From JACRLV01 sp045863555 (GTDB lineage Bacteria > Planctomycetota > Phycisphaerae > UBA1845 > Fen-1342): 64,000 bases of DNA. Shown piece after piece: positions 1 to 7,881 of this stretch. The translations under genes and the position numbers were made by a program. Each line of letters begins with the position of its first letter. The stretch's first letter is position 1. The notes under the pieces are model-generated. The model was not told the DNA's origin, ran no database searches, and saw only the letters and a list, made by a program, of their open reading frames with translations. The DNA lies in NCBI GenBank assembly GCA_045863555.1, contig BTUU01000010.1, positions 62,001 through 126,000 on the forward strand, in the 5' to 3' direction.

Positions 1-707
1 CAGCCCCAGGTCGGCGGCTTGCTGCGCGGGTCGTAGGTCCGCCGGGCGCGGTCTTCGGCCTCGCCCTGGATGATGTTCAGCGCGACGCGGTTGATCTCGC
101 CTGCGTTGCCGCTCCAGAGGTACTGCTCGCCCGGCGGGGCGGCGGCGGGGTCGAGGGCGGCGGTCTCGCCGCCGACGTAGAAGAGTTTCGGGTGCGTGCC
201 CTTGTCGACCTTCGGGTATTGGACGCGCTGCTCGCGGTCGAGCCGGCTGATGCGGCTCTCGGGGTCGTCGAGGTCGCCGGAGACGATCGCCTCAACCGGG
301 CAGACGACGACGCACGCGGGCTCATAGCCGGCGTCGACGCGGTGGGTGCAGTAGTTGCACTTGGCGGCGGTCTGCGTCTCGGGGTCGAGGTAGAGGGCGT
401 CGTAGGGGCAGGCCTGCATGCAGGCCTTGCAGGCGATGCAGCGGTCGTGATCGAAATCGACGATGCCGTCGGGCCGCGTGTGCAGGGCGGTGACGGGGCA
501 GATCTCGACGCAGGGGGCGTCCTCGCAGTGGTTGCAGCGCTGCACGTTGAACGAGCGGCGGGTGTTCGGGAACTCGCCCTTCTCGATGTACTTGACCCAG
601 GTGCGGTTCACGCCGAGCGGCACCTCATGCTCGCTCTTGCAGGCGACGGTGCAGGCGTGGCAGCCGATGCAGACGCGGTTGTCGATCGCGAAGCCGTAGC
701 GGGCCAT
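1..707 (-). CDS. 4Fe-4S ferredoxin-type electron transfer subunit (partial)
   Basis: This looks like the iron-sulfur subunit of a molybdopterin or related membrane oxidoreductase (DmsB/PsrB/NrfC type), passing electrons between a catalytic subunit and a membrane anchor. Four cysteine groups are visible: C13/16/19/23, C58/61/66/70, C90/93/96/100 and C117/120/132/136. That is the four-cubane pattern of the family. There is no signal peptide after the ATG at 707. The 3' end is cut by the window edge after about 235 residues, near the usual family length. Partner genes should lie to the left; none lies upstream. An octamer array precedes the start at 750-773. The exact complex and substrate cannot be read from this subunit. 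Confidence 0.9.
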   Translation of the reverse strand, partial: MARYGFAIDNRVCIGCHACTVACKSEHEVPLGVNRTWVKYIEKGEFPNTRRSFNVQRCNHCEDAPCVEICPVTALHTRPDGIVDFDHDRCIACKACMQACPYDALYLDPETQTAAKCNYCTHRVDAGYEPACVVVCPVEAIVSGDLDDPESRISRLDREQRVQYPKVDKGTHPKLFYVGGETAALDPAAAPPGEQYLWSGNAGEINRVALNIIQGEAEDRARRTYDPRSKPPTWG

Positions 708-749
708 GGTTCCCTCGTTCGGGACGGGGACTGTATCGCGCCGCGGCCG

Positions 750-773
750 GGCGTGAAAACGTGAAAAGAGGGG
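750..773 (-). repeat. Octamer array upstream of the Fe-S subunit
   Basis: Two clear 8-nt units (GGCGTGAA, AACGTGAA on the plus strand) and one weak unit lie 42 bases upstream of the start at 707. Read toward the gene they give TTCACGTT and TTCACGCC, the unit found in longer arrays at 3246-3301 and 60584-60615. Confidence 0.55.
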
Positions 774-847
774 ATTCGACATCCGATGAGTCCGCTACCA
801 CGTCATCCGCAGAGATCAGAGGGTCGGCGGTCCCGTAGAATGTGTTC

Positions 848-1417
848 ATGGTTTTCGCCGCGCACGACGAGCTTGTTTCGCATCGCGGGCTTCGAATGAC
901 CGCCGACGAGTTCCTTGCGCTCGGCGAGACCGACGAGCGCCTGGAGCTCATTGACGGCGTCGTCTGTGTATCGCCCGGCGCCTCGCTTCCTCATCAGAGA
1001 ATTATTGTGGAACTCGGCCGCCAGGTCGGCGCATTTCTGCGCATGAACCCGATTGGGATCAGTGCGGCGAACGTCGACGTGCGCCTCAGCGATCGCCTCG
1101 TCTATCGCCCCGACCTCATCTACCTCTCCAACGAGAAGGCCGCCCGCTGTGGCGCACGAGTCACCGAAATACCTGATGTAGTCGTCGAAGTGATCTCGCC
1201 CGATTCGTCACGGCTCGATCGCGAGACCAAGAAGCGCGACTACGAGCGCGCCGGCGTGCAGGAATACTGGATCATCGACCCGCTTGTGCCATCGATGGAG
1301 TTCCATCGACTCGAGACTGGCCGATTCGTCGCCGCGGCCGCGGACGACATCCACTTTGAATCCCGAGCGATCCCCGGCTTCGTCCTCGAACTCCCGCCGA
1401 TCCGCGCAATCAGCTGA
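848..1417 (+). CDS. Uma2 family (DUF820) putative restriction-endonuclease-fold protein
   Basis: A 189-residue protein of the Uma2 family, which adopts a PD-(D/E)xK nuclease-like fold and is often found in multiple genomic copies. Visible hallmarks are the N-terminal helix MTADEFLAL followed by ERLELIDGVV, the RPDLIYLS strand and turn, and PDVVVEVISPDS...KKRDYERAGVQEYWIID, where the D, E and K of the putative active site lie. The cellular role of the family is unproven. I chose the ATG at 848; a GTG at 842 and an ATG at 896 are also in frame. The 3' end overlaps the convergent CPBP gene by 8 bases. Confidence 0.85.
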   Translation: MVFAAHDELVSHRGLRMTADEFLALGETDERLELIDGVVCVSPGASLPHQRIIVELGRQVGAFLRMNPIGISAANVDVRLSDRLVYRPDLIYLSNEKAARCGARVTEIPDVVVEVISPDSSRLDRETKKRDYERAGVQEYWIIDPLVPSMEFHRLETGRFVAAAADDIHFESRAIPGFVLELPPIRAIS

Positions 1418-2171
1418 CGGAGATCATTCCGACGCCCACGTCCGCAGCGATGTGGACGAGAATCGGCGCCGCCAACCCGCCCGTCGATCTTCGAAGCCAG
1501 CCGAGCGCCGCGCCAAAGACCGTTGCCAGCACGATACCCTGCCACCCCGAAGGCACGCCGTAGAGATGCGCGACGCCGAATGAAAGCGCCTGCAAGCCGA
1601 TCACCGCGGCGGACGGCACGACGATTCGGCGGGATGCCTCCCACGCGATGAATCGCCAGACAAATTCCTCGCCCGTCGCGTTGACGATGGCAAATAACGC
1701 GATTCCAGCCGCGACGGAGACGCGCGCCGGGCTCGCGATGAGTTTCGAAGGAACTCCACCGCTCCAGACCGCCAGCGCGGCCACGCTCGCGACCGAAAAT
1801 ACGCCGATCACGACGAAGCCAGCGCTCGTTATCGACCCGCACCGCACGCGCGCCAGGAGTCCTCGTGCGGAGGGCATGGCGTAGAGAACAAGTCCGAAGA
1901 GCACCAGCGAGATCAGCAGCGGATACGGCCAGTGACCCAGCCCAAAGAGCGTGTGGCCCGCCAGCCAGCACGCGGAAAACAAGACGATACTCCGCGATTC
2001 CCCGTCGGAATGTCGAACGACGAGGGCATACGCCCCGAACTGAAACAGCCAGAGAACAACCGCCGCTGTCTCCGTGCCCGCGATCGGCGCACCGGCCAGG
2101 ATCGCAAGTGCGAACAGCAACGCAACCCGACGCGATGAACCGGTCCGCCAGATGATGGCCATTTGCGGCAT
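1410..2171 (-). CDS. CPBP family intramembrane metalloprotease
   Basis: A 253-residue polytopic membrane protein of the CPBP/Abi (CAAX protease and bacteriocin-processing) family. The three family motifs are present in order near the C-terminus: EEFVWR (EExxxR type), FGVAHLYG and HIAADV, which hold the predicted metal-binding glutamates and histidines. Six or more hydrophobic segments cover most of the chain. It probably cleaves a prenylated or small membrane substrate, but none is suggested by the neighbours. Two candidate ATGs (2171, 2162) exist and neither has a strong ribosome binding site. Confidence 0.85.
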   Translation of the reverse strand: MPQMAIIWRTGSSRRVALLFALAILAGAPIAGTETAAVVLWLFQFGAYALVVRHSDGESRSIVLFSACWLAGHTLFGLGHWPYPLLISLVLFGLVLYAMPSARGLLARVRCGSITSAGFVVIGVFSVASVAALAVWSGGVPSKLIASPARVSVAAGIALFAIVNATGEEFVWRFIAWEASRRIVVPSAAVIGLQALSFGVAHLYGVPSGWQGIVLATVFGAALGWLRRSTGGLAAPILVHIAADVGVGMISVS

Positions 2172-2200
2172 CGGCGAAGTCTATCGACGGCCGCGGCGCA

Positions 2201-2464
2201 TCAACAAACGTGCCCGGCGACCAGCCGGACCGCCTCCCCTACCGTGCGCACCTGCTCGGCCTCGGCGTCGGGGATCGTCAGGTCGAATGCCTCTTCGAGC
2301 GTCATCACGAATTCCACGCGGTCGAGGCTGTCGTAGTTGAGATCCTCCGTGAACCGCGTCTCGGCCGTGACGAGCGCCGGGTCGACACCCCCCTGCTCCG
2401 CGGCCAGCCGGATCACCCGCTGTGCGACCTCCTCGGCCGTGAGTTTGACGTTCGTCGCGTTCAT
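2201..2464 (-). CDS. Acyl carrier protein
   Basis: An 87-residue acyl carrier protein that would carry acyl chains on a 4'-phosphopantetheine arm. The attachment site is in YDSLDRVEF, Ser46 of the DSL motif, and the acidic helix II typical of ACPs follows. The ATG at 2464 is preceded by a strong AGAGGAGAG ribosome binding site; a longer in-frame extension to 2545 lacks homology. No fab, polyketide or peptide synthetase gene is nearby. It lies 77 bases behind an XRE regulator on the same strand, so the two may share a transcript. It may be a specialised ACP rather than the housekeeping acpP. Confidence 0.9.
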   Translation of the reverse strand: MNATNVKLTAEEVAQRVIRLAAEQGGVDPALVTAETRFTEDLNYDSLDRVEFVMTLEEAFDLTIPDAEAEQVRTVGEAVRLVAGHVC

Positions 2465-2541
2465 GCTCGCTCTCCTCTGGTTGATCGCGGCACGGAACAG
2501 CTGCCGCTCATCCCTGATTCCGTAGGCGCTGCCGGGCCGAA

Positions 2542-2925
2542 TCAACTCCTGCGGCCGCGGAGCGCGTTGTCCGCCTGCCGGCGCTCACACTCGCCCAGCG
2601 CCACCACCAGCTTTCGAATCGTCGAGAAATCGGGCGTCGTCCGGCCGCGTTCGATCCGGTTCAGCGTCTCGACGCGCACGCCCGCGCGCCGCGCCAGCTC
2701 CGCCTGGCCGACACCCGCCGCGCGACGCCGCTGAACCAGACGGTCCGCGAGGCCCGGCGAATCCAGCGAATCGGCCGCGACGGCGGGCTGCGGCGCTGCG
2801 CACGCGGGCTCGACGCCGGCGCGGCGGCACAATTCCAGCAGTACGGATTCGCGGAGAACCGCGAATCGGCCGATCTCGAGTTCCAGCGGGCTGTACGCGA
2901 TGTTTCGGGCGCGGCCTTTGCTCAT
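2542..2925 (-). CDS. XRE-family (HTH_3) transcriptional regulator
   Basis: A 127-residue regulator. A Cro/C1-type helix-turn-helix occupies about residues 60-115 (LADRLVQRRRAAGVGQAELARRAGV...LNRIERGRTTPDFSTIRKL). The N-terminal 55 residues form a separate, unrecognised segment. In-frame starts exist at 2973, 2964 and 2949, but the best promoter has its -10 at 2972-2977, and the ATG at 2925 has a GGAG at suitable distance, so I place the start there. A perfect inverted repeat overlaps the -35 box, which suggests autorepression. Possible partner toxins are not visible; the next gene on the strand encodes an acyl carrier protein. Confidence 0.85.
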   Translation of the reverse strand: MSKGRARNIAYSPLELEIGRFAVLRESVLLELCRRAGVEPACAAPQPAVAADSLDSPGLADRLVQRRRAAGVGQAELARRAGVRVETLNRIERGRTTPDFSTIRKLVVALGECERRQADNALRGRRS

Positions 2926-2971
2926 CGGACGGGGTCTCCAGTCATCCATCCTGACGCCGATCATGAGCCGC

Positions 2972-3014
2972 ACGATAGCCGGTGTCGGATGCTAAGTCAA
3001 TAGCATTGACTTAG
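2972..3014 (-). promoter_or_regulatory. Promoter and palindromic operator of the XRE regulator
   Basis: A perfect inverted repeat spans 2992-3014, with arms CTAAGTCAAT and ATTGACTTAG around AGC. On the minus strand its left half contains TTGACT (2995-3000), a near-consensus -35, followed after 17 bases by TATCGT (2972-2977) as -10. A regulator bound to the palindrome would block RNA polymerase. The site is AT-rich against a GC-rich background. Confidence 0.7.
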
Positions 3015-3100
3015 ACATCAATGCGCTCCTCGGCGCGGCTTCCATGGTCGACGGACGGCACCGTCTTTCGCCGGTGGGATTGCGAGGAGGGAAGTTCCGA

Positions 3101-3223
3101 CGCCTCGCTGGCGCTTCGGGCTCGGACTGTGCGCGGTGGCTTGATCCTCGCTTGCGCGTCGGGCTCGGATTGTGCGCGGCGGCTTGATCCTCGCTTGCGC
3201 GTCGGGCTCGGATTGCGCGGCGG
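3101..3223. repeat. 43-bp tandem repeat with planctomycete-type dispersed motif
   Basis: Units at 3118-3160 and 3161-3203 (43 bases each, two mismatches) are followed by a partial third unit at 3204-3223. The block opens with CCTCGCTGGCGCTTCGGG (from 3103), whose reverse translation SPKRQRG I remember as frequent in planctomycete intergenic sequence. No coding potential is evident. It fills the gap between the XRE regulator and the gene at 3365. Confidence 0.7.
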
Positions 3224-3245
3224 CGGAGGTCACGACCGGACGGCC

Positions 3246-3301
3246 GTCACCTTCTACCATTTTCACGTTTTCACATCTTCACGTTATCACGTTCTCCCGT
3301 C
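3246..3301 (+). repeat. Octamer array, seven units, upstream of the ATP-grasp/receiver gene
   Basis: Seven consecutive 8-nt units: GTCACCTT, CTACCATT, TTCACGTT, TTCACATC, TTCACGTT, ATCACGTT, CTCCCGTC. The array ends 63 bases before the ATG at 3365. The period of 8 does not fit codons, so it is not a coding repeat. Related arrays lie at 750, 58926, 59007, 60518 and 60584. Confidence 0.75.
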
Positions 3302-3364
3302 GCGTCGGGTACATTGCGCCGCGGGTGTCGGCCGCCTGAGGCTGCGCCGCGTCCGGGAGGCATC

Positions 3365-6300
3365 ATGACCGGCAAACTCGATCCGTCGGCCGTCGATCTC
3401 GCATCCATTCGCGCCTACTACGACGACGAGGGCCACGACTGGCGCCAGGGGCGATTCCCCAACCTCATGCCGAAGCGCATCGAGCGCATTCTCCTCGTTT
3501 CGAACGCGTACGACTCGTTCACGCTGGAAGAGGACGGGCTGCTGACCGAGCTGATCTTCTCGGAGTACAGCGACCTCGGCCTGACGCACGCGCCGGAGAT
3601 GACCCGCGTCCCCACGGGCGAGGAAGCGCTGGCCGTCATCCGCGAAAACGCGCCGGATCTCGTCATCACGATGCTGCGCCTGGCGGATATGGACGTGGCG
3701 AAATTCAGCGCCGGCGTGCGGGCGGCGGCGCCGAGCGTGCCGATCGTGCTGCTGGTGTCGAACGTCCCCGAGCTGGCGCGGCTCGGCGACCGGCGGCGGG
3801 AGCTGAACGTCGACGCCGTCTATGTCTGGCACGGCGATGCGAAGATCTTCCTGGCGATCATCAAATGCATCGAGGACCGATGGAACGTCGAGCATGACAC
3901 GCGCGTCGGCGGCGTGGGTGTGATCATCCTGGTCGAAGACAGCGTGCGCTACCGCTCGTCGCTGCTGCCGATCATGTACAGCGAACTCGTGCACCAGACG
4001 CGCTCGGTGATGCTCGACGGCATCAACCGCATGCACAAGCAGGTGCGCCTCCGCGCCCGGCCGAAGATCCTCGTGGCCGAAACCTACGAAGACGCGATGG
4101 CGCTGTACGAGAAGTTCAAGGACTACATTTTCGGCGTCGTGTCGGACGTGGCATTTCTGCACAATGGCGTGCACGATCCCCAGGCGGGTATCGAGCTCAT
4201 CCGGACGCTCAAGGCGGAGAATCCGGACCTGCCCGCCCTGCTTCAGTCGTCCGAGCCGGATAATCGCAAGCTGGCCGAGTCGATCCGCACGAATTTCCTG
4301 CACAAGCGTTCGAGCACGCTGCTCCAGGACGTCGGCGATTTCATGCTGAACAACTTCGGGTTCGGCGAGTTCGTCTTCCGGCTCCCCGACGGGACGGAAA
4401 CGGCCCGCGCCGCCGACCTGAAGGCGATGGTGCGCGTGCTGGAGGACGTTCCCGAGGCGTCGCTGGCGTATCACGCGAACCGGAATCACTTCTCCAACTG
4501 GCTGCGGGCGCGGACGGAATTCGGCCTGGCGCGGGAGCTGCGGCAGAAATCGGTGACCGAGTTCAAGGACATCGAGAACCTGCGCCGGTTTCTCATCCGC
4601 GCCTTCTCGGACATCATCCGCTACAACCGCCGCGGCGTGGTCGAGGACTTCAACGCCGAGAGCTTCGATCTGCACACGACATTCGCGCGGATCGGGGGCG
4701 GATCGCTGGGCGGCAAGGCCCGCGGCCTGGCGTTCATGGATGCGCTGCTCGTCCGGCACGGCGTCGACCATCAGTTCGAGGGGGTCCGGGTCTACGTTCC
4801 GCGGTCGGTCGTCATCGGAACGGACGTGTTCGAGCGCTTCCTGGACAAGAACCACCTGCGGACGAACGCGCTCTATGACGCGGAGGACGAGTGGATTCGC
4901 CTCGCGTTCCTCAAAGCCAAACTGCCCGAGAACGTCGTCTCCTGCCTGCGCACGTATCTGAAGACGGTGCACTTCCCGATCGCCGTCCGGTCGTCGAGCC
5001 TGCTGGAGGACTCGCAATTCCACCCCTTCGCCGGCGTCTACGACACGCTGATGATCCCCAACAACCACCCCGACGACCGCATCCGCCTCGATCAGCTCTG
5101 CGACGCGATCAAACTGGTCTACGCGTCGACCTTCTACGACGCCGCTCGGAAATACCTCGAATCGACGCCCCACCGCATCGAAGAGCAGCTCATGGGCGTG
5201 ATCCTCCAGCAGATCGTCGGCACGCGGCACGGCGACCATTTCTATCCCAATTTCGCCGGCGTCATGCGCTCGTACAACTTCTACCCGTTCGGGCACGTCA
5301 AACCGGAGGATGGCGTGGCGAGCGTGGCGCTGGGCCTCGGCGATCTCGTCGTCGGCGGGGCCGAGGCGCTGCGGTTCTGTCCCGCGCATCCGCAGGTGCT
5401 CCCGCAGCTCGCGAACCCCAAGCAGTTCCTCCGCAGCTCGCAGCGGTTTTTCGACGCAATCGACCTGCGCAAGACCGATTTTGACGCCGCAAACCGCAAG
5501 GCGACGGGCCTGGTGCGGCTCGATCTCGACGTCGCCGAGCGCGACGGCACGCTCGATCTGGTGGGGTCGGTCTGGTCGCAGGAGAACCACACGTTCTATG
5601 ACGGCATCCAGCGCGAGGGGCCGCGGGTTGTGACGTTCGCCCACATCCTCAAGTCGGACGCGTTCCCGCTGGCGGCGATCATCCGGCGCGTGCTGGAGCT
5701 GGGGCGCGAGGGCATGAGCGGGCCCGTGGAGCTGGAATTCGCGGTGAACCTCCAGAGCGATCCGAAGGAATTCGCGGTGCTCCAGATCCGGCCGTACGGC
5801 GCGATGGGGGATTTTCAGGCGGTGGACGTCGAGGATGTGCCGGAGGAGTACCTCGTCTGCTCCAGCCGGTTGGCGCTGGGAAACGGGATCATCGGCGGGA
5901 TGCGCGACATCGTCTATGTGAAGCCGGAGGTGTTCGATCCGGCGCGGACGAAGGAGATCGCCCGCGAGGTAAGCGTGCTCAACGATCAGCTCCGGACGGA
6001 ACAGCGGCCGTACCTGCTGATCGGCTTCGGGCGCTGGGGTTCGTCGAATCACTGGCTGGGCATTCCGGTGAACTGGGGGCAGATCTCGGGCGCGAAGATG
6101 ATCGTGGAGACGAGCCTGGAGAATTTCGTGGTCGATCCGTCGCAGGGGAGCCACTTCTTTCACAACCTGACATCGCTCGGGATCGCGTACCTGTCCATCA
6201 ATCCGCGGCTGTCGCAGGGGTTCATCGACTGGCAGTGGCTGGCGGAGCAGCCGGCGAAGTATGACGGGGAGTACGTGCGGCGGGTCGAGCTGGAGATGCC

Positions 6301-6376
6301 GATCGAGGGGCGCGTCGACGGGCGGACTTCGCGGGCGGTGGTCTTAAAGTGGTCGCTGGTTGACGCGCCGGTGTGA
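3365..6376 (+). CDS. Response regulator fused to PEP synthase/PPDK-type ATP-grasp domain
   Basis: A 1003-residue cytoplasmic protein. Residues about 35-175 resemble a receiver domain but lack the phosphorylatable aspartate (DLVITM). Residues about 185-330 form a second receiver with the acidic pair E191-D192, a candidate phospho-acceptor D261 (VVSDVAF) and K314. From about residue 435 follows a PPDK N-terminal ATP-grasp domain with GGGSLGGKARG (444-454) and AVRSSSLLEDS (R542-S545). The phosphohistidine and PEP/pyruvate domains of a true PEP synthase are absent, so the phosphate acceptor is unknown. The ATG at 3365 follows GGGAGGC. Genes of this architecture are usually annotated PEP synthase, which overstates what is present. 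It stands alone between intergenic regions. Confidence 0.85.
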   Translation: MTGKLDPSAVDLASIRAYYDDEGHDWRQGRFPNLMPKRIERILLVSNAYDSFTLEEDGLLTELIFSEYSDLGLTHAPEMTRVPTGEEALAVIRENAPDLVITMLRLADMDVAKFSAGVRAAAPSVPIVLLVSNVPELARLGDRRRELNVDAVYVWHGDAKIFLAIIKCIEDRWNVEHDTRVGGVGVIILVEDSVRYRSSLLPIMYSELVHQTRSVMLDGINRMHKQVRLRARPKILVAETYEDAMALYEKFKDYIFGVVSDVAFLHNGVHDPQAGIELIRTLKAENPDLPALLQSSEPDNRKLAESIRTNFLHKRSSTLLQDVGDFMLNNFGFGEFVFRLPDGTETARAADLKAMVRVLEDVPEASLAYHANRNHFSNWLRARTEFGLARELRQKSVTEFKDIENLRRFLIRAFSDIIRYNRRGVVEDFNAESFDLHTTFARIGGGSLGGKARGLAFMDALLVRHGVDHQFEGVRVYVPRSVVIGTDVFERFLDKNHLRTNALYDAEDEWIRLAFLKAKLPENVVSCLRTYLKTVHFPIAVRSSSLLEDSQFHPFAGVYDTLMIPNNHPDDRIRLDQLCDAIKLVYASTFYDAARKYLESTPHRIEEQLMGVILQQIVGTRHGDHFYPNFAGVMRSYNFYPFGHVKPEDGVASVALGLGDLVVGGAEALRFCPAHPQVLPQLANPKQFLRSSQRFFDAIDLRKTDFDAANRKATGLVRLDLDVAERDGTLDLVGSVWSQENHTFYDGIQREGPRVVTFAHILKSDAFPLAAIIRRVLELGREGMSGPVELEFAVNLQSDPKEFAVLQIRPYGAMGDFQAVDVEDVPEEYLVCSSRLALGNGIIGGMRDIVYVKPEVFDPARTKEIAREVSVLNDQLRTEQRPYLLIGFGRWGSSNHWLGIPVNWGQISGAKMIVETSLENFVVDPSQGSHFFHNLTSLGIAYLSINPRLSQGFIDWQWLAEQPAKYDGEYVRRVELEMPIEGRVDGRTSRAVVLKWSLVDAPV

Positions 6377-6459
6377 TCTGGCGGAGCGCCGCGGGTTTGC
6401 GTCGCGGCCACGGTCGTCGACGGGTCTCGGGCGACGGTGTTCTGTATATTCATGATGAT

Positions 6460-6472
6460 ATAGAAATTCTAT
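6460..6472. promoter_or_regulatory. Short AT-rich palindrome upstream of parB
   Basis: ATAGAA-A-TTCTAT is a perfect 13-base palindrome inside an unusually AT-rich stretch (6440-6475), 160 bases upstream of parB. It could be part of an operator or promoter. The rest of 6377-6631 shows nothing convincing. Confidence 0.35.
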
Positions 6473-6631
6473 CACGACCGGGAACAGCCAATAGTCTAGA
6501 GCCGGGCCCGCCACTGTAGGTGTGGCGGAATAGGTCGAGAACGGACTGAGTCGGTGGACTGGATGGCCCCTTGCCACCGGTTCGCGCGGCGGCCGGCGCG
6601 CGGTACGATGCCCGCGATCCGGAGACTCCGA

Positions 6632-7561
6632 ATGTCCAAGACACCGAATCGCCTCGGCAAAGGCCTCAGTGCACTCATCGGTCCTCGCACCGCGCTCCGC
6701 CCGGAGCCCGTGACCCCCCCACCGACGGCTGACGTCCCGCCGGCGGCCCCCAAAGCGCCGACGGATGGCCTGCACCGGCTGCCGATCGACCGAATCACTG
6801 CGAATCCACGTCAACCGCGCACGGAGTTTGATGATGAAACGCTGAAGGAGCTGGCCGCGTCGATCCGGACCAGCGGCGTCCTTCAGCCGCTGCTCGTCCG
6901 TCCGTCCGGCGACGGTTTTGAACTGATCGCAGGCGAGCGACGGCTTCGGGCATCGAAGCTGGCGGGCCTGCGGGAGGTGCCGGCGATCGTCCGCGAGATG
7001 ACCGATGCCGAGTCGCTCGAGGTCGCGCTGGTTGAGAACCTGCAGCGCGAGGATCTCGGTCCGCTGGAGAGGGCGGCGGCCTACCAGGAGTACATCGACG
7101 AGTTTCGATCATCGGCGGAGCAGCTCTCGGCCCGGCTGGGCGAGAGCCGTGTCAATATCGTCAACTACCTCCGGCTGCTGCGCCTGCCGGAGGAGATCCA
7201 GGCCATGATCCGGCGGAACGAACTTGGGATGGGACAGGCGCGGTGTCTGGTGAGCGTGGCCGATCCGCAGCGGCAACTGGCGCTGGCCCGGCTTGCCGTC
7301 CGGCGGAATCTTTCGGTTCGGCAGGTGGAAGCGCTTGTGAAGCAGGCGGACCAGCCGATCGAGGAGAAAGTCGATGTTGAGAGGCCGGGGGACCGGCATT
7401 TGGCGGAAGTCGCAGGCAATCTGAGCCGTGCGCTGGGCCTGCCAGTGAAGCTGAAATCCGGCAAGGCCAAGAATTCGGGCACGATCGTCATCCGGTACTC
7501 GACCCTGGACGAGTTTGATCGCATCGCGGAGCGGATTGTCGGGAAGCGCGTTGTGGAATGA
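6632..7561 (+). CDS. parB: ParB/Spo0J chromosome-partitioning protein
   Basis: A 309-residue ParB. It binds parS, clamps DNA in a CTP-dependent way and works with ParA to segregate the origin region. Visible are the basic N-terminus MSKTPNRLGKGLSALIG typical of chromosomal ParB, the IDRITANPRQPR strand, the CTP-binding AGERRLRA motif (about residue 100) and the ENLQREDL segment, then the helix-turn-helix (LGESRVNIVNYLRLLRLP) and a C-terminal dimerisation region. The ATG at 6632 has GGAG upstream; an in-frame ATG at 6608 is possible. No parA or gidB lies beside it, which is unusual. Two parS sites lie within 130 bases downstream. Confidence 0.95.
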   Translation: MSKTPNRLGKGLSALIGPRTALRPEPVTPPPTADVPPAAPKAPTDGLHRLPIDRITANPRQPRTEFDDETLKELAASIRTSGVLQPLLVRPSGDGFELIAGERRLRASKLAGLREVPAIVREMTDAESLEVALVENLQREDLGPLERAAAYQEYIDEFRSSAEQLSARLGESRVNIVNYLRLLRLPEEIQAMIRRNELGMGQARCLVSVADPQRQLALARLAVRRNLSVRQVEALVKQADQPIEEKVDVERPGDRHLAEVAGNLSRALGLPVKLKSGKAKNSGTIVIRYSTLDEFDRIAERIVGKRVVE

Positions 7562-7584
7562 CCCGCGGCCGGTGCTGGGGAGGC

Positions 7585-7600
7585 TGTTTCATGTGAAACA
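7585..7600. promoter_or_regulatory. parS centromere site 1
   Basis: TGTTTCATGTGAAACA differs from the conserved parS 16-mer TGTTTCACGTGAAACA at one position. It lies 24 bases behind the parB stop codon and is the expected loading site for ParB. Confidence 0.9.
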
Positions 7601-7673
7601 AGCATCCGCCCGCGTTCGGCAGTTCACCGGCTCACGGCCTGGAATCACCCTCCCCGCCACCGGCCGCGAACGC

Positions 7674-7689
7674 CGTTTCACGTGAAACA
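7674..7689. promoter_or_regulatory. parS centromere site 2
   Basis: CGTTTCACGTGAAACA contains the perfect 14-base palindrome GTTTCACGTGAAAC (7675-7688) and differs from the consensus parS only at the first base. It is 89 bases from site 1. The remainder of 7690-7842 has no visible gene. Confidence 0.92.
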
Positions 7690-7842
7690 ACCCTTCGCGG
7701 CTTTGAGTTGCCCGTATCCTCGATATCCTCGTTTGCCATGCCTCCACGCCGCCGTATCGACGGTCGCGGCGGTTAGTCGCCCGGCCGTCATGCGGAGTCG
7801 AGGATGCCGAATCAGGAGTCCGTCCCGCCCGCGAGATTCCGA

Positions 7843-7881
7843 TATAATGTTCGTCCAATACCGCTGGGAGGGCTGATTTTG
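7843..7881 (+). promoter_or_regulatory. Promoter -10 and TTG start context of the Nudix gene
   Basis: A perfect TATAAT stands at 7843-7848, without a clear -35. A GGGAGGG ribosome binding site at 7866-7872 precedes a TTG at 7879. If this -10 is used, transcription starts downstream of the in-frame ATG at 7804, so TTG is the likelier start. Confidence 0.55.

Noticed and set aside
3287..6163. A 958-codon open frame on the minus strand opposite the receiver/ATP-grasp gene
   Set aside because: It mirrors the high-GC plus-strand gene (antisense frame with His, Arg and Val runs) and has no domain or start signal.
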